Source: Actinomycetes bacterium
GTDB lineage: Bacteria > Actinomycetota > Thermoleophilia > BMS3ABIN01
Length of the DNA: 64,000 bases
Reading direction: 5' to 3'
Assembly: GCA_021785935.1 (NCBI GenBank)
Contig: JAJYOG010000003.1
Span: 104,850 to 168,849 of the forward strand
Shown: one piece after another, positions 25,505-35,990 of the stretch
Layout of the letters: the number at the start of each line of letters is the position of its first letter
Position numbering within the stretch: position 1 is the stretch's first letter
Program-made: the position numbers and the translations under genes
The notes under the pieces: model-generated
The model's database searches: none
What the model was told of the DNA's origin: nothing
What the model saw: the letters and a program-made list of their open reading frames with translations, nothing else

Positions 25505-27202
25505 TCAGTCCTTTGAACCGGCCGCCGCGACGGCGTCATCGATCGTATAAAAAATCATGTCTGCTCCCAGGCGCTCGATGATGCCGTCCCTCTCAAGCAT
25601 CTTGTGCACCGGCCCCCGCACTTCCGCCATCGCCACCCTGGCGCCCTCGGCCCGAAGCTCTTTGATTAGCTGACTGAGCATGATCGTCGCTGTAATGTCA
25701 GTGTGGGGAATCATCTCCATGTCGAGGACTACCATGGGCGGTTCGCGGTGCTCGCGGACCGCCGCCAGGATATGCTCGCGGATATATTCGGCGTTGCCAA
25801 AAAACATGACCCCTTCGATGCGGCAAACCAATGCCCCCGGAGCCTGCACCGTCTCGGGGTGATGATCCTGGTTCATCCAGTCGGTCGTCCCGGGCCTCTT
25901 GCCCAGAATCGCAACGCGCGGCCGGCTCGCCTCACGGATCAGTAGCGCGATCGAGATGCCGATCGCCAGAAGCAATCCCGGCAGAATATCGAATAATAAA
26001 ACCCCCATGAGCGCCGCCAGTGATACAATCGGGCCTTCCACGCGCAGCGACGCATACCGGCGCAGCGTCTCCACATCCAGCATGTGCCTGACAGCATGAA
26101 TGACAATGGCCCCAAGTGCCGCTTCCGGCAGATTATGGAAGACCGGCGTCAGAAACAGAAGCGTCGCGACAACGGTCAGGGAAGCAAACAGGTTGGAAAG
26201 CTCCGTTTTGGCGCCGGCGCCGTCGTTGGCGGCGCTGCCCGACAGGCCGCCACCGACGACAATGCCGCCAAACAGGCCGGAGCCAATGTTGGCGATGCCG
26301 ACGGCTTTTAGCTCCTGGTTGGGATTGATGTCATAGCTGTACTTGGCAGCGAGGGTGCGCGCGGTCCCGAGGCTCTCGGCAAACGCTACGAGGGCGATGC
26401 CGCCCGCGGCGGGTAACATCGAGACGATATCAGCGAAGGCCACATCAGGGATGTTGAATCCGGGCAGGCCGCCTGGCACCGTACCCACGATTGCCACTCC
26501 TTCATTGGTCAGGCTCAGTCCAGTAACCGCACCGATCCCGAGCACCAGGACCGCGAGCGCTCCCGGGATGCGGGGCACAAATCTGGTGAAGACAATCAGG
26601 ATAACTAGAAAGGACGCACCCAGAGCCAGCGTCGTCATATTGGTCTGCCCAAGAGATCCGATAAGGCCGCGCACCATGGGGAAGAAATGGCCAGACACCT
26701 TCGGTACGCCCAGCAGCTTCGGCAGCTGCCGGACAATGATCAGCAGCGCCAGGCCGAAGATAAAGCCGGTGATCACCGGTCTGGCCATGAAATCGGAGAC
26801 AAAGCCGAAGCCGATGATGCCCCCGATCAGAAACATCAGACCGGCCACGATTACAAGCGCCGCCACCATGGCGGCATAGCGCCCGGGGTCGGCGATCCCC
26901 AGGGAAACCACGGCAGCCGAGGTCATCACCGCCGTTGATGAAGTCGCTGAAACGGATACATGCCGGCTGGAACCGAACAGCGCATACAATACCAGGCCGG
27001 CGGCGGCGGCGTACAGGCCTGCCTGCGGCGGTACACCGACTATTCCGGCGTAAGCCATTCCCTCGGGTATCAGCAATCCCGCGAGGACCACACCTGCGAT
27101 CGCGTCGCCCACCAACCATGAAGTATTATACCCGGGCAGCCACCCGGCTGCGGGAAGAAGTGACGCGAGCCGGCTGCTGCGCCTATACCCGGCTTCCGAC
27201 AT
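25505..27202 (-). CDS. SulP-family anion permease with STAS domain
   Basis: 565 residues: about 12 TM segments (AGVVLAGLLIPEGMAYAGIVG is the family signature), then a C-terminal STAS domain (about 440-560; MVVLDMEMIPHTDITATIML). Family members carry sulfate, bicarbonate or other anions. The STAS Ser/Thr phospho-site region reads DMEMIPHTDIT. Good ribosome site AAAAGGAG. The 190-base leader contains two strong consecutive hairpins (27241-27316). Confidence 0.9.
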   Translation of the reverse strand: MSEAGYRRSSRLASLLPAAGWLPGYNTSWLVGDAIAGVVLAGLLIPEGMAYAGIVGVPPQAGLYAAAAGLVLYALFGSSRHVSVSATSSTAVMTSAAVVSLGIADPGRYAAMVAALVIVAGLMFLIGGIIGFGFVSDFMARPVITGFIFGLALLIIVRQLPKLLGVPKVSGHFFPMVRGLIGSLGQTNMTTLALGASFLVILIVFTRFVPRIPGALAVLVLGIGAVTGLSLTNEGVAIVGTVPGGLPGFNIPDVAFADIVSMLPAAGGIALVAFAESLGTARTLAAKYSYDINPNQELKAVGIANIGSGLFGGIVVGGGLSGSAANDGAGAKTELSNLFASLTVVATLLFLTPVFHNLPEAALGAIVIHAVRHMLDVETLRRYASLRVEGPIVSLAALMGVLLFDILPGLLLAIGISIALLIREASRPRVAILGKRPGTTDWMNQDHHPETVQAPGALVCRIEGVMFFGNAEYIREHILAAVREHREPPMVVLDMEMIPHTDITATIMLSQLIKELRAEGARVAMAEVRGPVHKMLERDGIIERLGADMIFYTIDDAVAAAGSKD

Positions 27203-27240
27203 CCGGCACTCCTTTTAACGCAATTTTGCCCAGCTGTTTT

Positions 27241-27316
27241 CCGCGGCCAGGCCGCAATTATGCGGCCTGGCCGCGGTTATGCCGCGAAGCCGGGATTTCC
27301 CGATATCATTCGCGGC
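27241..27316. repeat. Two consecutive strong inverted repeats in the sulP leader
   Basis: First: CCGCGGCCAGGCCGCA and its exact complement TGCGGCCTGGCCGCGG around ATTA, a 16-pair perfect hairpin (27241-27276). Second, four bases on: GCCGCGAA (27281-27288) and TTCGCGGC (27309-27316) enclosing the small palindrome CGGGATTTCCCG. Neither is followed by a T-run in either direction, so neither is a standard terminator. They lie between spoIIM-like and sulP on the minus strand. Confidence 0.85.
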
Positions 27317-27395
27317 AAAGGCATCTAATACCTGTTATCCACACATGGGAATCACCCGGTCAGCAAACGTATAACCAGTACGGGGCCGGGAAGAA

Positions 27396-28085
27396 TCAGC
27401 CGGTCAGCAATCGCTGTACCAGGTAAGGGGTCAGATAGCCTTCGATCAATCCGGCGGCAAGAAAGAGGAAAATCAGAATTGGCGCGGCCTCGAGCCAGCG
27501 CCCGTAGGCAATAGCGATACGGTTGGCGATCCTGGCGCCATACCGTCTTCCGATCACGATGATCGCTGACCGGACAGTCAGAGCAGTTGTTAACAGGATG
27601 GCAGGCGTTTCCAGAAACAGGTGGGGCATAGCCAGAAAAAAACTGATATTGCCGTTCGCGGCGGAATTAAGGCCGGCGGCGAATCCCGACATCATGCCTA
27701 TTTCCAGTTCTTTATAGACGGCCAGAAGCGCGGTGAGCGGGATGAGAGAAAACACGCAAAGGAAAGAAACAATGCCGGCGTTATGAAAAATAATTGATGC
27801 CGCCGACTGCTCGCGCCAGGAATCGTAAAAAGAGGCGTAGAGGCTGCCAATAACAAGCTTTAACCTCTCTCCTACGTGGGGATTGGCGCCTTCTGTGCGA
27901 GACCATTGGATCAGTTCGGCTGCGCTTTCACGATTGTTGACGCCGGAAGTTTCGGCTTCGTGCCTCGCCAGAATGTATCCGGCAAGATTGGCAGCCACAA
28001 AAAGAGCCCCCAAAACCAGGAGAAGTTTTGTTTCCCTTCGTACCGGTTCAATTAAGAATCGACGTATATACCCACCGGCAGACAC
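27396..28085 (-). CDS. SpoIIM/DUF95 family membrane protein
   Basis: 229 residues, five or six TM helices. The stage II sporulation protein M pattern is present: NAGIVSFLCVFSLIPLTALLAVYKELEIG followed by PHLFLETPAILLTTALTVR (quoted in parts). In Bacillus SpoIIM belongs to the engulfment DMP complex, but the wider family occurs in many non-sporulating bacteria and archaea with unknown role. Nothing else here suggests sporulation. Possibly upstream of sulP in one transcript, separated by the hairpins. Confidence 0.85.
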   Translation of the reverse strand: MSAGGYIRRFLIEPVRRETKLLLVLGALFVAANLAGYILARHEAETSGVNNRESAAELIQWSRTEGANPHVGERLKLVIGSLYASFYDSWREQSAASIIFHNAGIVSFLCVFSLIPLTALLAVYKELEIGMMSGFAAGLNSAANGNISFFLAMPHLFLETPAILLTTALTVRSAIIVIGRRYGARIANRIAIAYGRWLEAAPILIFLFLAAGLIEGYLTPYLVQRLLTG

Positions 28086-28226
28086 TTTACCACTTAAATT
28101 CGCGATGTCTTAATCCTTTAAACAAAAAAACGAGTCTATGAGGATTGCCCGGAATCAGCGGAAATAAAACGTACTCGCCATGCGGAAGGTTTTTACGAAG
28201 CTAGCCCGGATTCACCGGCGTAGCAG

Positions 28227-29675
28227 CTACCCCGGACTCACCGGTGTGCCGGGGCCGGTGTCAGAGGTACTGGTGGAAATGCGCACGGTCGTCCCACTCT
28301 GCATATCCTTGATGAAGACATCGGACTTCTTGTTGGTATCTCCTTCAACCAGGTTGGGCGCGCCGGAGTCGAAGGCAACGAAGCGCCCATCGGCGGAGAT
28401 TGAGGCGAACTCGCTCTTCCCCTGGCCAATAATGCCGGCGGAACTGGTGGATACCGGGCTAAGGGCGCCGGTCTGCATGTCCTTGAGGAAGACGTTAGTC
28501 TTGCCCGAAGTGGCGTTAGTGTCACCAGGCACCAGATTGGGCGCATCGGAGCTAAAGGCTACCCAGCGGCCATCAGCGGAGACGGATACCGACGAGTAGC
28601 TGTCCTCCTCACCCTGCGCTCCGGCAGCGCTCACCGAAACCAGTGAAAGCGCTCCACTCTGCATATCCTTAAGAAAGATATCGCGTTTGGCGTTATTGTC
28701 GTCGGGCACAAGATTATCCGCTGCGGAATCAAAGGCGACAAAACGTCCGCTGGCCGAGATAGCTAGCGATCCCAGGCCGCTGGCTTCATTTCCCTGACCC
28801 CCCGCTCCCACCGACACCCTGGTAAGAGCGCCTGTCTGGATGTCCTTAACGTAAACATCTATCTTGCCGTTGGTGTCATCCGGCGCCAGGTCAGTCGCAT
28901 CCGAAAGGAAGGCAACGAAACGGCCGTCGGTGGAGATGGACGGCTGGGCGCAATCCCCATTGCTCTCGGTACCGTCCGCCGCGACTGAGACACGGCTGAC
29001 CGCGCCGCTCTGCATATCCTTAAGGAAGATGTCTGACTTGCCATTGCCATCACCGGTAACGAGATTGGCTGCTGAGGAGCGGAAAGCCACGTAGCGTCCA
29101 TCGCCCGAGATAGCCGGATGATCGCTATCGCGATTGCCTTGCGCTCCGGCGGTGCTGGCTGAAACAATCCTGGTCTCACCGCTATTCAGGTTCTTGATAA
29201 AGACATCGGGGCAGTTCGTGTTGGTGCCGGCGGCGGACAGGCAATCGTTATTGGCATCACCCGCGGCCAAATTGGTGGCGGTCGAATCGAAGGCGACGAA
29301 GCGCCCATCCGCGGAGATCACCGGATTGTCACTGTCCCTGTTGCCATTGGCTCCATCAGAAGCCGTCGATGCGCGAGTGGTGACTCCGGTCTCTTTATCC
29401 TTGACATAGATACTATGGGCGCCGTTAGTGCTGCCAACTACAAGATTGGTGGCATCTGACCTGAAGGCAACCAGGCGGCCGTCGGCTGAGATAGACGGAT
29501 GCGAGCTGGCGGCATCACCCTGAACATCGGGCGGTATGGTCGTGCGGGTCTGTGTCTCCGTAGTAGAAGTGATGGCGCCGCAGCCAGCTGTAAATACTGA
29601 TATCGAAAACACCAGGGTCGCAATCAGCGCACCCAGGACCAGCGTCCCTGCTTTATCCCCGTTGATTTTTTCCAC
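28227..29675 (-). CDS. TolB/WD40-like beta-propeller lipoprotein
   Basis: 482 residues from GTG 29675, preferred because AAGGGGA lies ten bases upstream (ATG 29696 is the alternative). The lipobox FTAGC gives a lipid-anchored protein. About eight to nine repeats of roughly 50 residues, each with SISADGRFVAFDS- and DIFLKDMQSG-like strings, form a TolB-type propeller. The repeats are visible at DNA level too. Such proteins act as surface binding scaffolds. Catalysis is not expected. Just past the stop a 20-base segment resembling the last codons is repeated. Confidence 0.82.
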   Translation of the reverse strand: MEKINGDKAGTLVLGALIATLVFSISVFTAGCGAITSTTETQTRTTIPPDVQGDAASSHPSISADGRLVAFRSDATNLVVGSTNGAHSIYVKDKETGVTTRASTASDGANGNRDSDNPVISADGRFVAFDSTATNLAAGDANNDCLSAAGTNTNCPDVFIKNLNSGETRIVSASTAGAQGNRDSDHPAISGDGRYVAFRSSAANLVTGDGNGKSDIFLKDMQSGAVSRVSVAADGTESNGDCAQPSISTDGRFVAFLSDATDLAPDDTNGKIDVYVKDIQTGALTRVSVGAGGQGNEASGLGSLAISASGRFVAFDSAADNLVPDDNNAKRDIFLKDMQSGALSLVSVSAAGAQGEEDSYSSVSVSADGRWVAFSSDAPNLVPGDTNATSGKTNVFLKDMQTGALSPVSTSSAGIIGQGKSEFASISADGRFVAFDSGAPNLVEGDTNKKSDVFIKDMQSGTTVRISTSTSDTGPGTPVSPG

Positions 29676-29935
29676 GAATGATCTTCCCCTTATCATTTTT
29701 CTTAATCGAAAAATCCGGCGCCGGCGTTCAACCGAAGGTTGGATAATACGGCCCGGAAGCTCCTCCAGATGGCAGCGCGTACAAACACCAGAAGAAAAAG
29801 TACAGCGAAAAGGTGGCATTAGTCAATAATTCTGATATTTTTTACAGTCACCAGCGTTAGAAAATAGCAGGGATGCGGTAATATTGCTGGACGAGGCGCC
29901 GGCGCACCGCTTCCCCCAAAACACGGAGACAGAAA

Positions 29936-30376
29936 ATGCACACAACTTTTTCGAGGGTTTTTAAGCTCATAACCCTGACCACCCCGTTATTGTTTATTGT
30001 GGCGCTTACCGGCTGCAACGTCTCCACCGCCAGCCTCTCCAACATCAAGGTCTGCGACCAGCTCGAAGGTGGCCAGTGCACATCCGACATGGGCACATTC
30101 ACCCCTGACACGCGGGTTTTTTATACCACCGCGAACCTCGATAGCGCCCCTTCGGGCACCAAAGTAGATATTAATTGGAGATATTTAAGCGGCGAGCTTG
30201 GCAACACGGCCCAGGACATAGATTCCGTGACCTTCACCTCTGAGGAAAATTCAAATTTCGTGCAATCATCCCTGGAGCGGTCGACACCAACCTGGCCCAA
30301 GGGCAATTACGAGGTTGTCCTCAAGATCAATACCGATAACGCAGATCCGGTCCACAAGAGTTTTAGCGTTAAATAG
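29936..30376 (+). CDS. Small lipoprotein, unknown
   Basis: 146 residues. Signal peptide with lipobox VALTGC (Cys about 28), then a beta-rich domain with the pattern VFYTTANLDSAPSGTKVDINW, ending in NTDNADPVHKSFSVK. This resembles small bacterial lipoproteins with an immunoglobulin-like fold. Two further cysteines (VCDQLEGGQC) could form a disulfide. A promoter is expected between the divergent propeller gene and this one. Function unknown. Confidence 0.7.
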   Translation: MHTTFSRVFKLITLTTPLLFIVALTGCNVSTASLSNIKVCDQLEGGQCTSDMGTFTPDTRVFYTTANLDSAPSGTKVDINWRYLSGELGNTAQDIDSVTFTSEENSNFVQSSLERSTPTWPKGNYEVVLKINTDNADPVHKSFSVK

Positions 30377-30460
30377 CAGGCCTTCCTGAGGCCGAGAGCT
30401 TCCCAAGCAGCAGGCCAGGTGTTAGACTGGATTAGTTAATCCACTTCGCGGGGGTGCGAA

Positions 30461-30844
30461 ATGTCGGGTGGCGCCAAAAAAGGGCGGCGTCCAGTCGTAT
30501 TCTGGACGATCTGTCCCGAATGTCTGACCTATATCTGGGTCGATGAATCTCAGGTGGCCAGGGAAGAAACGGCTTCCTGTCCTTATTGTGACCGGCCTAT
30601 CTCCCTGCTGGGGGGCGAACAGCTCGCTGACAGCTGCCGCCAGCTTCAGGTCCTCATTGAAGAAATCGAACACCAGATCGCTCTGGTTCCAGCCGCGATC
30701 GATGTGCACCGTTTCCTTTATGAGCAGGTTGAATTCATCGCCAACGCTTTCAACGACCGCCTCGATGAGATCCAGGTAAAAAAGGATACCCAAGAAGCAA
30801 AAGACCTGGAATCACTCGACCTGGAAACGCACTCGACGAGTTAA
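30461..30844 (+). CDS. Zinc-ribbon and coiled-coil protein
   Basis: 127 residues. Two CPxC pairs (ICPECLT at about 17 and CPYCDRP at about 39) make a zinc ribbon. A long helical segment follows (about 57-105) with a charged, Asp/Glu-rich tail. Probably cytoplasmic. It precedes the P-type ATPase gene by 23 bases and is likely cotranscribed; metal sensing or complex assembly would fit but is not shown. Upstream palindrome GGATTAGTTAATCC (about 30429) may be regulatory. Confidence 0.65.
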   Translation: MSGGAKKGRRPVVFWTICPECLTYIWVDESQVAREETASCPYCDRPISLLGGEQLADSCRQLQVLIEEIEHQIALVPAAIDVHRFLYEQVEFIANAFNDRLDEIQVKKDTQEAKDLESLDLETHSTS

Positions 30845-30867
30845 AACCGGCGCTGGGGGTATAAAAT

Positions 30868-33663
30868 GTGGCAATGGACCTCAGCCGAGCCACCCAAGAC
30901 GCCCACGACCTCGCACATCCGCAGGTAATCTCCCTTCTCGGCTCCGATGCCGAATACGGCCTGGACCATGGCGACGCCGATGAACGCCTTCGGCGCCTGG
31001 GCCTCAACCAGCTGCCTTCGGCGCCGCGCACCAGCAGGCTTCAGCTACTCGCCGGCCAGTTCCGCAGTGTGTTTATTATCGTACTCCTGCTCGCCGCCGT
31101 CCTTAACCTGGTCATCTGGCTTTCGGAAAGGGAAACAACCCTTCCTTATGACACCATCGTTATTCTCGCCATCGTCCTGGCCAACGCCGCGATCGGCTTT
31201 ATCCAGGAAAATACCGCCGAAAAAAGCCTGGAGAAACTGAAGGAGCTTAGCAGCCCGCAGGCTACCGTGATCCGCGGCGGTTCCCGGCAGCGTATCAATT
31301 CACTCGGACTTGTCATGGGAGACATCATGGTCCTTGCCGCCGGCGACAGGATTTCAGCGGATGCGCGCTTGATCGCGGTCAACAACCTTGAAGTCGATGA
31401 AAGCACCCTCACCGGGGAAAGCTCTACCGTACTGAAGATGATCGAGCCTCTGGAAGCAGATTTACCGCTGGCCGACCGTACCAACATGATCTATGCCGGT
31501 GCGACCATTACCGCCGGCCGCGGCAGGGCAATCGTTACTGCCACCGGCAAAGATACCGAGATCGGCAAGATCGCCACCCTGATTCAATCCGCTCCCGGCC
31601 GTAAAACACCGCTTAAAGAGAACCTGGACCGTCTGGCGAACCGGCTGGCGTTGATAATTTTAGTCGCCAGTGCCATTGTCTCTGTGGCTGGTTTGCTGGT
31701 TTCTGGAAACACCGACTGGCAAAACATTCTCAACTTGCTGCTTTTCGGCGTAGCGCTGGCGGTGGCCGCGATACCCGAAGGCCTGCCGGCGGTTGTCACG
31801 GGCGCGCTGGCGCTGGGCACCAAGCGAATGGCGAAGCGCAAGGCGGTTATCCGCAAACTGCCCGCAGTGGAGACGTTGGGCAGCACCACGGCGATCTGTT
31901 CCGACAAGACCGGGACACTGACTGTCGGCGAAATGACGGTGCGGGAGATAATCATGCCCGGGGGCGCCGTCACCCTGGGTGGCGCGGGCTACCGGCCCGA
32001 GGGAGAGATCGAAGGTTCCGGTGAGGCACGCAATACGGCCGTGATCCTGGCGATGAGCGCCGTTCTCTGTAACGATGCGGTGATCCATGAAGGCTCCCGA
32101 GGCCGTTGGTCAGCCGTGGGATCCCCTACTGAAGCGGCCCTGATAACCATGGCGCTTAAGCTGGGGCTGGACGTTGCCCACCTCCGCCAGCAGTATGAAC
32201 GGCTGGCCGAAGAACCGTTCTCGTCACAGATGAAGAAGATGGCGGTGGCTGTAAGCTCAGGCGGCGGCGGCGCCGTCCTCCATTGCAAAGGTGCGCCGGA
32301 ACGAATCCTGGATCTCTGCGGCAGCTCATTGAAATCAGGGCGGTTCGAGCCGCTATCCGACCTGGATCGTCAGCAATGGCTTGATGCCGCCGCCGGCATG
32401 GCGGCCAGGTCCCTGAGGCCGCTGGCGATTGCCTCCAGGCAGGTAGACAGGGAGTCATGCTCGGACATGGAGGCGTGTGAGCAGGATCTGGTGCTGCTGG
32501 GCCTTGTCGGTATTTACGATCCACCCCGCCCCGAAGCAGCCGCCGCGATCAGGGAATGCCGGCAGGCCGGCATCCAGGTATTCATGATCACCGGCGACCA
32601 TCTGGCAACCGCGAGTTCGATAGCGAAAGAGCTGGGGATCGAGGGCAAGTCTGTTTCCGGTCCGGAGCTGGACCTCACCACCGGTCCGGAGCTGGAGAAG
32701 ATGGTGGAAAATACACGCATTTACGCGCGGGTCTCCCCGGGTCACAAGGTGCGGATCGTAGCCGCGCTGCAGAGAAGGGGCCATCAGGTGGCCGTCACCG
32801 GCGACGGCATCAACGATGCTCCCGCGCTCAAGCAGGCCGATATCGGCATCGCCATGGGTTACGCCGGTACGGATGTGGCCAGAGAAGCGGCCGATATGGT
32901 TTTGCTGGATGACAACTTCGCGACCATCGTCGCCGCGATCGAAGAGGGCCGGTGTATTTTTACCAACATCAGAAAATTCCTCGGCTTCCTGCTTTCCTGT
33001 AACACCGGCCTGGTCATTACTCTTTTCCTGAGCGTGATCTTTGCACCACAACTAGGGCTTCTTAACAACGGACGCCTGTTACTGCCGCTCTTGGCCGTCC
33101 AGATACTCTGGATCAATCTTGTCACCAACGGCCCACCGGCTTTGGCGCTGGGCGTCGATCCCCGGGAGCCGGATGCCATGCTGGCGCCGCCTCGTCCACG
33201 GGATGAATCCGTAGTCAACAGCCGGGTGTTTAAATTAATATTTGTTGTGGGTCTGGTCTCCGGGATCGGAGGGCTCCTAATCCTGGACGCTTACTTCCCG
33301 GGGGGATTTACAACATTTCGGGGACATGTAGGCATCGATTATGCGCGGACGATGGCTTTCGTGGTGCTGACCCTCTTTCAGTTGATGGACAGCCTCAACT
33401 TCCGCGACCTGCGACGCAGCATCCTGAACAGAAAACTGTTCGGCAACCCCTGGTTGTTGGGTGCGCTGGCGCTCTCCTCACTGCTAATGATCGCGGTCGT
33501 TCACGTGCGGCCGCTGCAGGTTGCCTTTCACACCCAGGCACTCGAGCCAGTCGACTGGCTGATAGCTGTGGCGGCCTCTAGCCTCGTTATCTGGGCGGTG
33601 GAGCTGTTCAAGCTCGTCTTCCGCTTGGGTAACTGGGCCGCCAGCAAAGTGCCGCTGCGCTAG
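30868..33663 (+). CDS. P-type cation-transporting ATPase (Ca2+/PMR1-like)
   Basis: 931 residues. P2-type pump motifs: TGES in the actuator domain (ESTLTGESS), PEGLP in TM4 ([12 protein letters not shown]), the phosphorylated Asp346 in [14 protein letters not shown], and hinge [15 protein letters not shown]. The cation-binding PEGLP and the C-terminal six-helix bundle place it with Ca2+ or Mn2+ exporters, not with heavy-metal P1B pumps. Start GTG 30868, with ATG 30874 as alternative. The helicase gene follows 23 bases downstream. Confidence 0.93.
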   Translation: MAMDLSRATQDAHDLAHPQVISLLGSDAEYGLDHGDADERLRRLGLNQLPSAPRTSRLQLLAGQFRSVFIIVLLLAAVLNLVIWLSERETTLPYDTIVILAIVLANAAIGFIQENTAEKSLEKLKELSSPQATVIRGGSRQRINSLGLVMGDIMVLAAGDRISADARLIAVNNLEVDESTLTGESSTVLKMIEPLEADLPLADRTNMIYAGATITAGRGRAIVTATGKDTEIGKIATLIQSAPGRKTPLKENLDRLANRLALIILVASAIVSVAGLLVSGNTDWQNILNLLLFGVALAVAAIPEGLPAVVTGALALGTKRMAKRKAVIRKLPAVETLGSTTAICSDKTGTLTVGEMTVREIIMPGGAVTLGGAGYRPEGEIEGSGEARNTAVILAMSAVLCNDAVIHEGSRGRWSAVGSPTEAALITMALKLGLDVAHLRQQYERLAEEPFSSQMKKMAVAVSSGGGGAVLHCKGAPERILDLCGSSLKSGRFEPLSDLDRQQWLDAAAGMAARSLRPLAIASRQVDRESCSDMEACEQDLVLLGLVGIYDPPRPEAAAAIRECRQAGIQVFMITGDHLATASSIAKELGIEGKSVSGPELDLTTGPELEKMVENTRIYARVSPGHKVRIVAALQRRGHQVAVTGDGINDAPALKQADIGIAMGYAGTDVAREAADMVLLDDNFATIVAAIEEGRCIFTNIRKFLGFLLSCNTGLVITLFLSVIFAPQLGLLNNGRLLLPLLAVQILWINLVTNGPPALALGVDPREPDAMLAPPRPRDESVVNSRVFKLIFVVGLVSGIGGLLILDAYFPGGFTTFRGHVGIDYARTMAFVVLTLFQLMDSLNFRDLRRSILNRKLFGNPWLLGALALSSLLMIAVVHVRPLQVAFHTQALEPVDWLIAVAASSLVIWAVELFKLVFRLGNWAASKVPLR

Positions 33664-33686
33664 ATTGGCTGCGGTAGAATAAGCGT

Positions 33687-35939
33687 ATGCTCCGACTCTC
33701 ACCGGAAAAATATTCTCAGATTACGGCGGTCAGCCACCAGGCGCGTCGCAGCGGCGATATCGAACCGGTGCCCGGGCCGGTGGCTGCCAGTGTACGCGAG
33801 GCTCTGGCGCGCACCGGTATCGATCATCTCTACAGCCACCAGGCGCGGACGTTCGAGCTGGCCCGGGCCGGTAAAAATGTGGTGGTAACCACAGCCAGCG
33901 CCTCGGGCAAGTCGCTCTGCTTCAACCTGCCGGTCCTGAACGCGCTGGCTGAGAGCGACAAACACCGGGCACTTTATCTATATCCCACCAAGGCGCTCAC
34001 CCAGGATCAGATTCGCAAGCTGCAGGCATTGAAACTGCCGTTCGTACGTCCCGGTGTTTACGACGGCGACACCCCATCGGATCACCGCCCTCAGATAAAA
34101 CGCCGCAGTAACATCATCCTGACCAATCCGGACATGCTGCATGTGGGCATCATGCCACACCGTGACTCCTGGCAGGATTTCTTCTTCAACCTCAAGTACG
34201 TGGTTATCGACGAGGCTCATATTTACCGTGGCGTCTTCGGCTCGCACATGGCCAACGTCATCAGGCGGCTGAGACGCATTTGCGCAATATACGGCAGCAG
34301 CCCAATATTTCTCTTGACGACAGCGACTATTGCTAACCCCGGCGAGCTGGCAGCATCGCTCGCCGGACTCGATTTCGAGATAGTGGACCGGGACGGATCG
34401 CCGCGCGGCGAACGGCAGATCGTCTTCTGGAATCCCCCATTCATCGACGAAGCCCTCGGCATCCGCAAAAGTGTTTTTACCGAGGCGGCCAATCTTTTCG
34501 CCGATCTGTTGGTCCGCCGCGTGCGCGCCATCGTTTTCACCCGTACCCGCAAGGGCACCGAGCTGGTCTACAATTACACGATCCGGCGGCTGGACGAGAT
34601 CGAACCGTCACTCGTTAAGTCGATTTCACCCTATCGCGGCGGTTATACCCCCGGGCAGCGGCGGGAGATCGAGGAAGGGCTTTTCAGCGGCCGGCTGCTG
34701 GGTGCCGTCTCCACCAATGCCCTTGAGCTTGGCATCGACGTTGGCGGCATCGACGCCGTCATCTCGGCTACCTTCCCGGGCACCGTCGCCAGCCTCCGAC
34801 AACAATGGGGGCGGGCGGGACGCAGCGCTGAGCCCAGCCTGGCGGTCTACATCGCCGGTCAGGACGCCCTTGACCAGTTCTTCATGGCTCATCCCGGCGA
34901 ACTCCTGGAGCGCGATGCCGAGTCGGCCATCCTCGATTTTCAGAACGAACAGATCTTCGCCGGCCATCTGGAGGCCGCGGCTTTTGAAGCGCCGCTGGCG
35001 CCTGGAGACGAGCAGTTCTTTGGCCCGGCTCTGGGGCCGGCCCTGGAAACACTGGAAAAGCGAGAGCGGCTGCGCAAAAGGAATGATTCGTATATTCTGG
35101 CGCGGCCGGAGTTCCCCGCGGCGCGCGTGCACCTGCGTTCGTCCTCGGCCGATTCCTTCACCATTGTCGTCGAGGCAACCGGCGCCGTTCTGGGGCAGGT
35201 CGAGGCCGAGCGCGCTTTTGTCTTTGTCCATCCTGGCGCCATCTATATGCATCTGGGCGAAACCTGGCAGGTAAACAGACTCAACCTTGAGAACCGGGTG
35301 GCGCTGGTCAGATCGACGATCGCCGACTATTACACCCAGCCCAAGAAGGAGACGTCAATCGAGGTCAAGGAACGCCTGATGATGCGCTCCGCCTGCGGCG
35401 TCGAGCTTTCTTTTGGCAAGGTGCTGGCCACTGAGCATGTTATCGCTTTCCAAAAAAAGCAGCTTTCCGACAACCAGGTGTTGGAGATCGTCGAGCTGGA
35501 GCTGCCGGAACAGAGCTTTTATACGGAAGGGCTTTGGTTCGTCCTGCCCGATGCGCTTACAGAAAAGGTGGAGCCGCCCAATTTGCTCGGCGCCCTGCAT
35601 GCGGCCGAACACGGGCTTATCGCCCTCTTGCCGCTTCTGGCCATGTGTGACCGCCAAGACATCGGTGGCCTTTCAACCGCGATGCACTGGCAGCTGGGCG
35701 GACCCAGCATCTTCGTTTACGACGGCCACCCCGGCGGCATCGGAATCACCCGTAAGGGATTCACGGATTTCGAGGAGCTGGTTAAAAATACGATAGATCT
35801 TATCGCAGCCTGCCGCTGCCAGGCAGGCTGCCCCTCTTGCATCCAGTCGCCGAAATGTGGGAACCTGAACGAGCCGCTCAGCAAGGCCGGCGCCCTGGAA
35901 ATTCTAAGAAGCATGAAAAATCAGTCTTCCGGGGAATGA
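33687..35939 (+). CDS. DEAD/DEAH helicase with DUF1998 (MrfA/YprA-like)
   Basis: 750 residues, SF2 helicase. Walker A TTASASGKSLCF (about 70-81), box II VVIDEAHIYRG, box III LLTTATIANP, and box VI QQWGRAGRSAEPS. The C-terminal DUF1998 region ends in a four-Cys cluster CRCQAGCPSCIQSPKCGN. This is the architecture of Bacillus MrfA (YprA), a 3'-5' DNA helicase in mitomycin-type damage repair. No MrfB exonuclease is adjacent. Confidence 0.92.
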   Translation: MLRLSPEKYSQITAVSHQARRSGDIEPVPGPVAASVREALARTGIDHLYSHQARTFELARAGKNVVVTTASASGKSLCFNLPVLNALAESDKHRALYLYPTKALTQDQIRKLQALKLPFVRPGVYDGDTPSDHRPQIKRRSNIILTNPDMLHVGIMPHRDSWQDFFFNLKYVVIDEAHIYRGVFGSHMANVIRRLRRICAIYGSSPIFLLTTATIANPGELAASLAGLDFEIVDRDGSPRGERQIVFWNPPFIDEALGIRKSVFTEAANLFADLLVRRVRAIVFTRTRKGTELVYNYTIRRLDEIEPSLVKSISPYRGGYTPGQRREIEEGLFSGRLLGAVSTNALELGIDVGGIDAVISATFPGTVASLRQQWGRAGRSAEPSLAVYIAGQDALDQFFMAHPGELLERDAESAILDFQNEQIFAGHLEAAAFEAPLAPGDEQFFGPALGPALETLEKRERLRKRNDSYILARPEFPAARVHLRSSSADSFTIVVEATGAVLGQVEAERAFVFVHPGAIYMHLGETWQVNRLNLENRVALVRSTIADYYTQPKKETSIEVKERLMMRSACGVELSFGKVLATEHVIAFQKKQLSDNQVLEIVELELPEQSFYTEGLWFVLPDALTEKVEPPNLLGALHAAEHGLIALLPLLAMCDRQDIGGLSTAMHWQLGGPSIFVYDGHPGGIGITRKGFTDFEELVKNTIDLIAACRCQAGCPSCIQSPKCGNLNEPLSKAGALEILRSMKNQSSGE

Positions 35940-35990
35940 TCAGCGTAGAGACCCGCGAATCCCGAAGTGAAAATAACTGAGCAGTTATCC

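Noticed and set aside
27396-28085. Evidence for sporulation from the SpoIIM-like protein
   Set aside because: The family is widespread in non-sporulating organisms and no other sporulation gene is in the window.
28227-29675. CRISPR-like or satellite array
   Set aside because: The regular DNA repeats of about 160 bases are codons for a beta-propeller repeat protein in one continuous frame.
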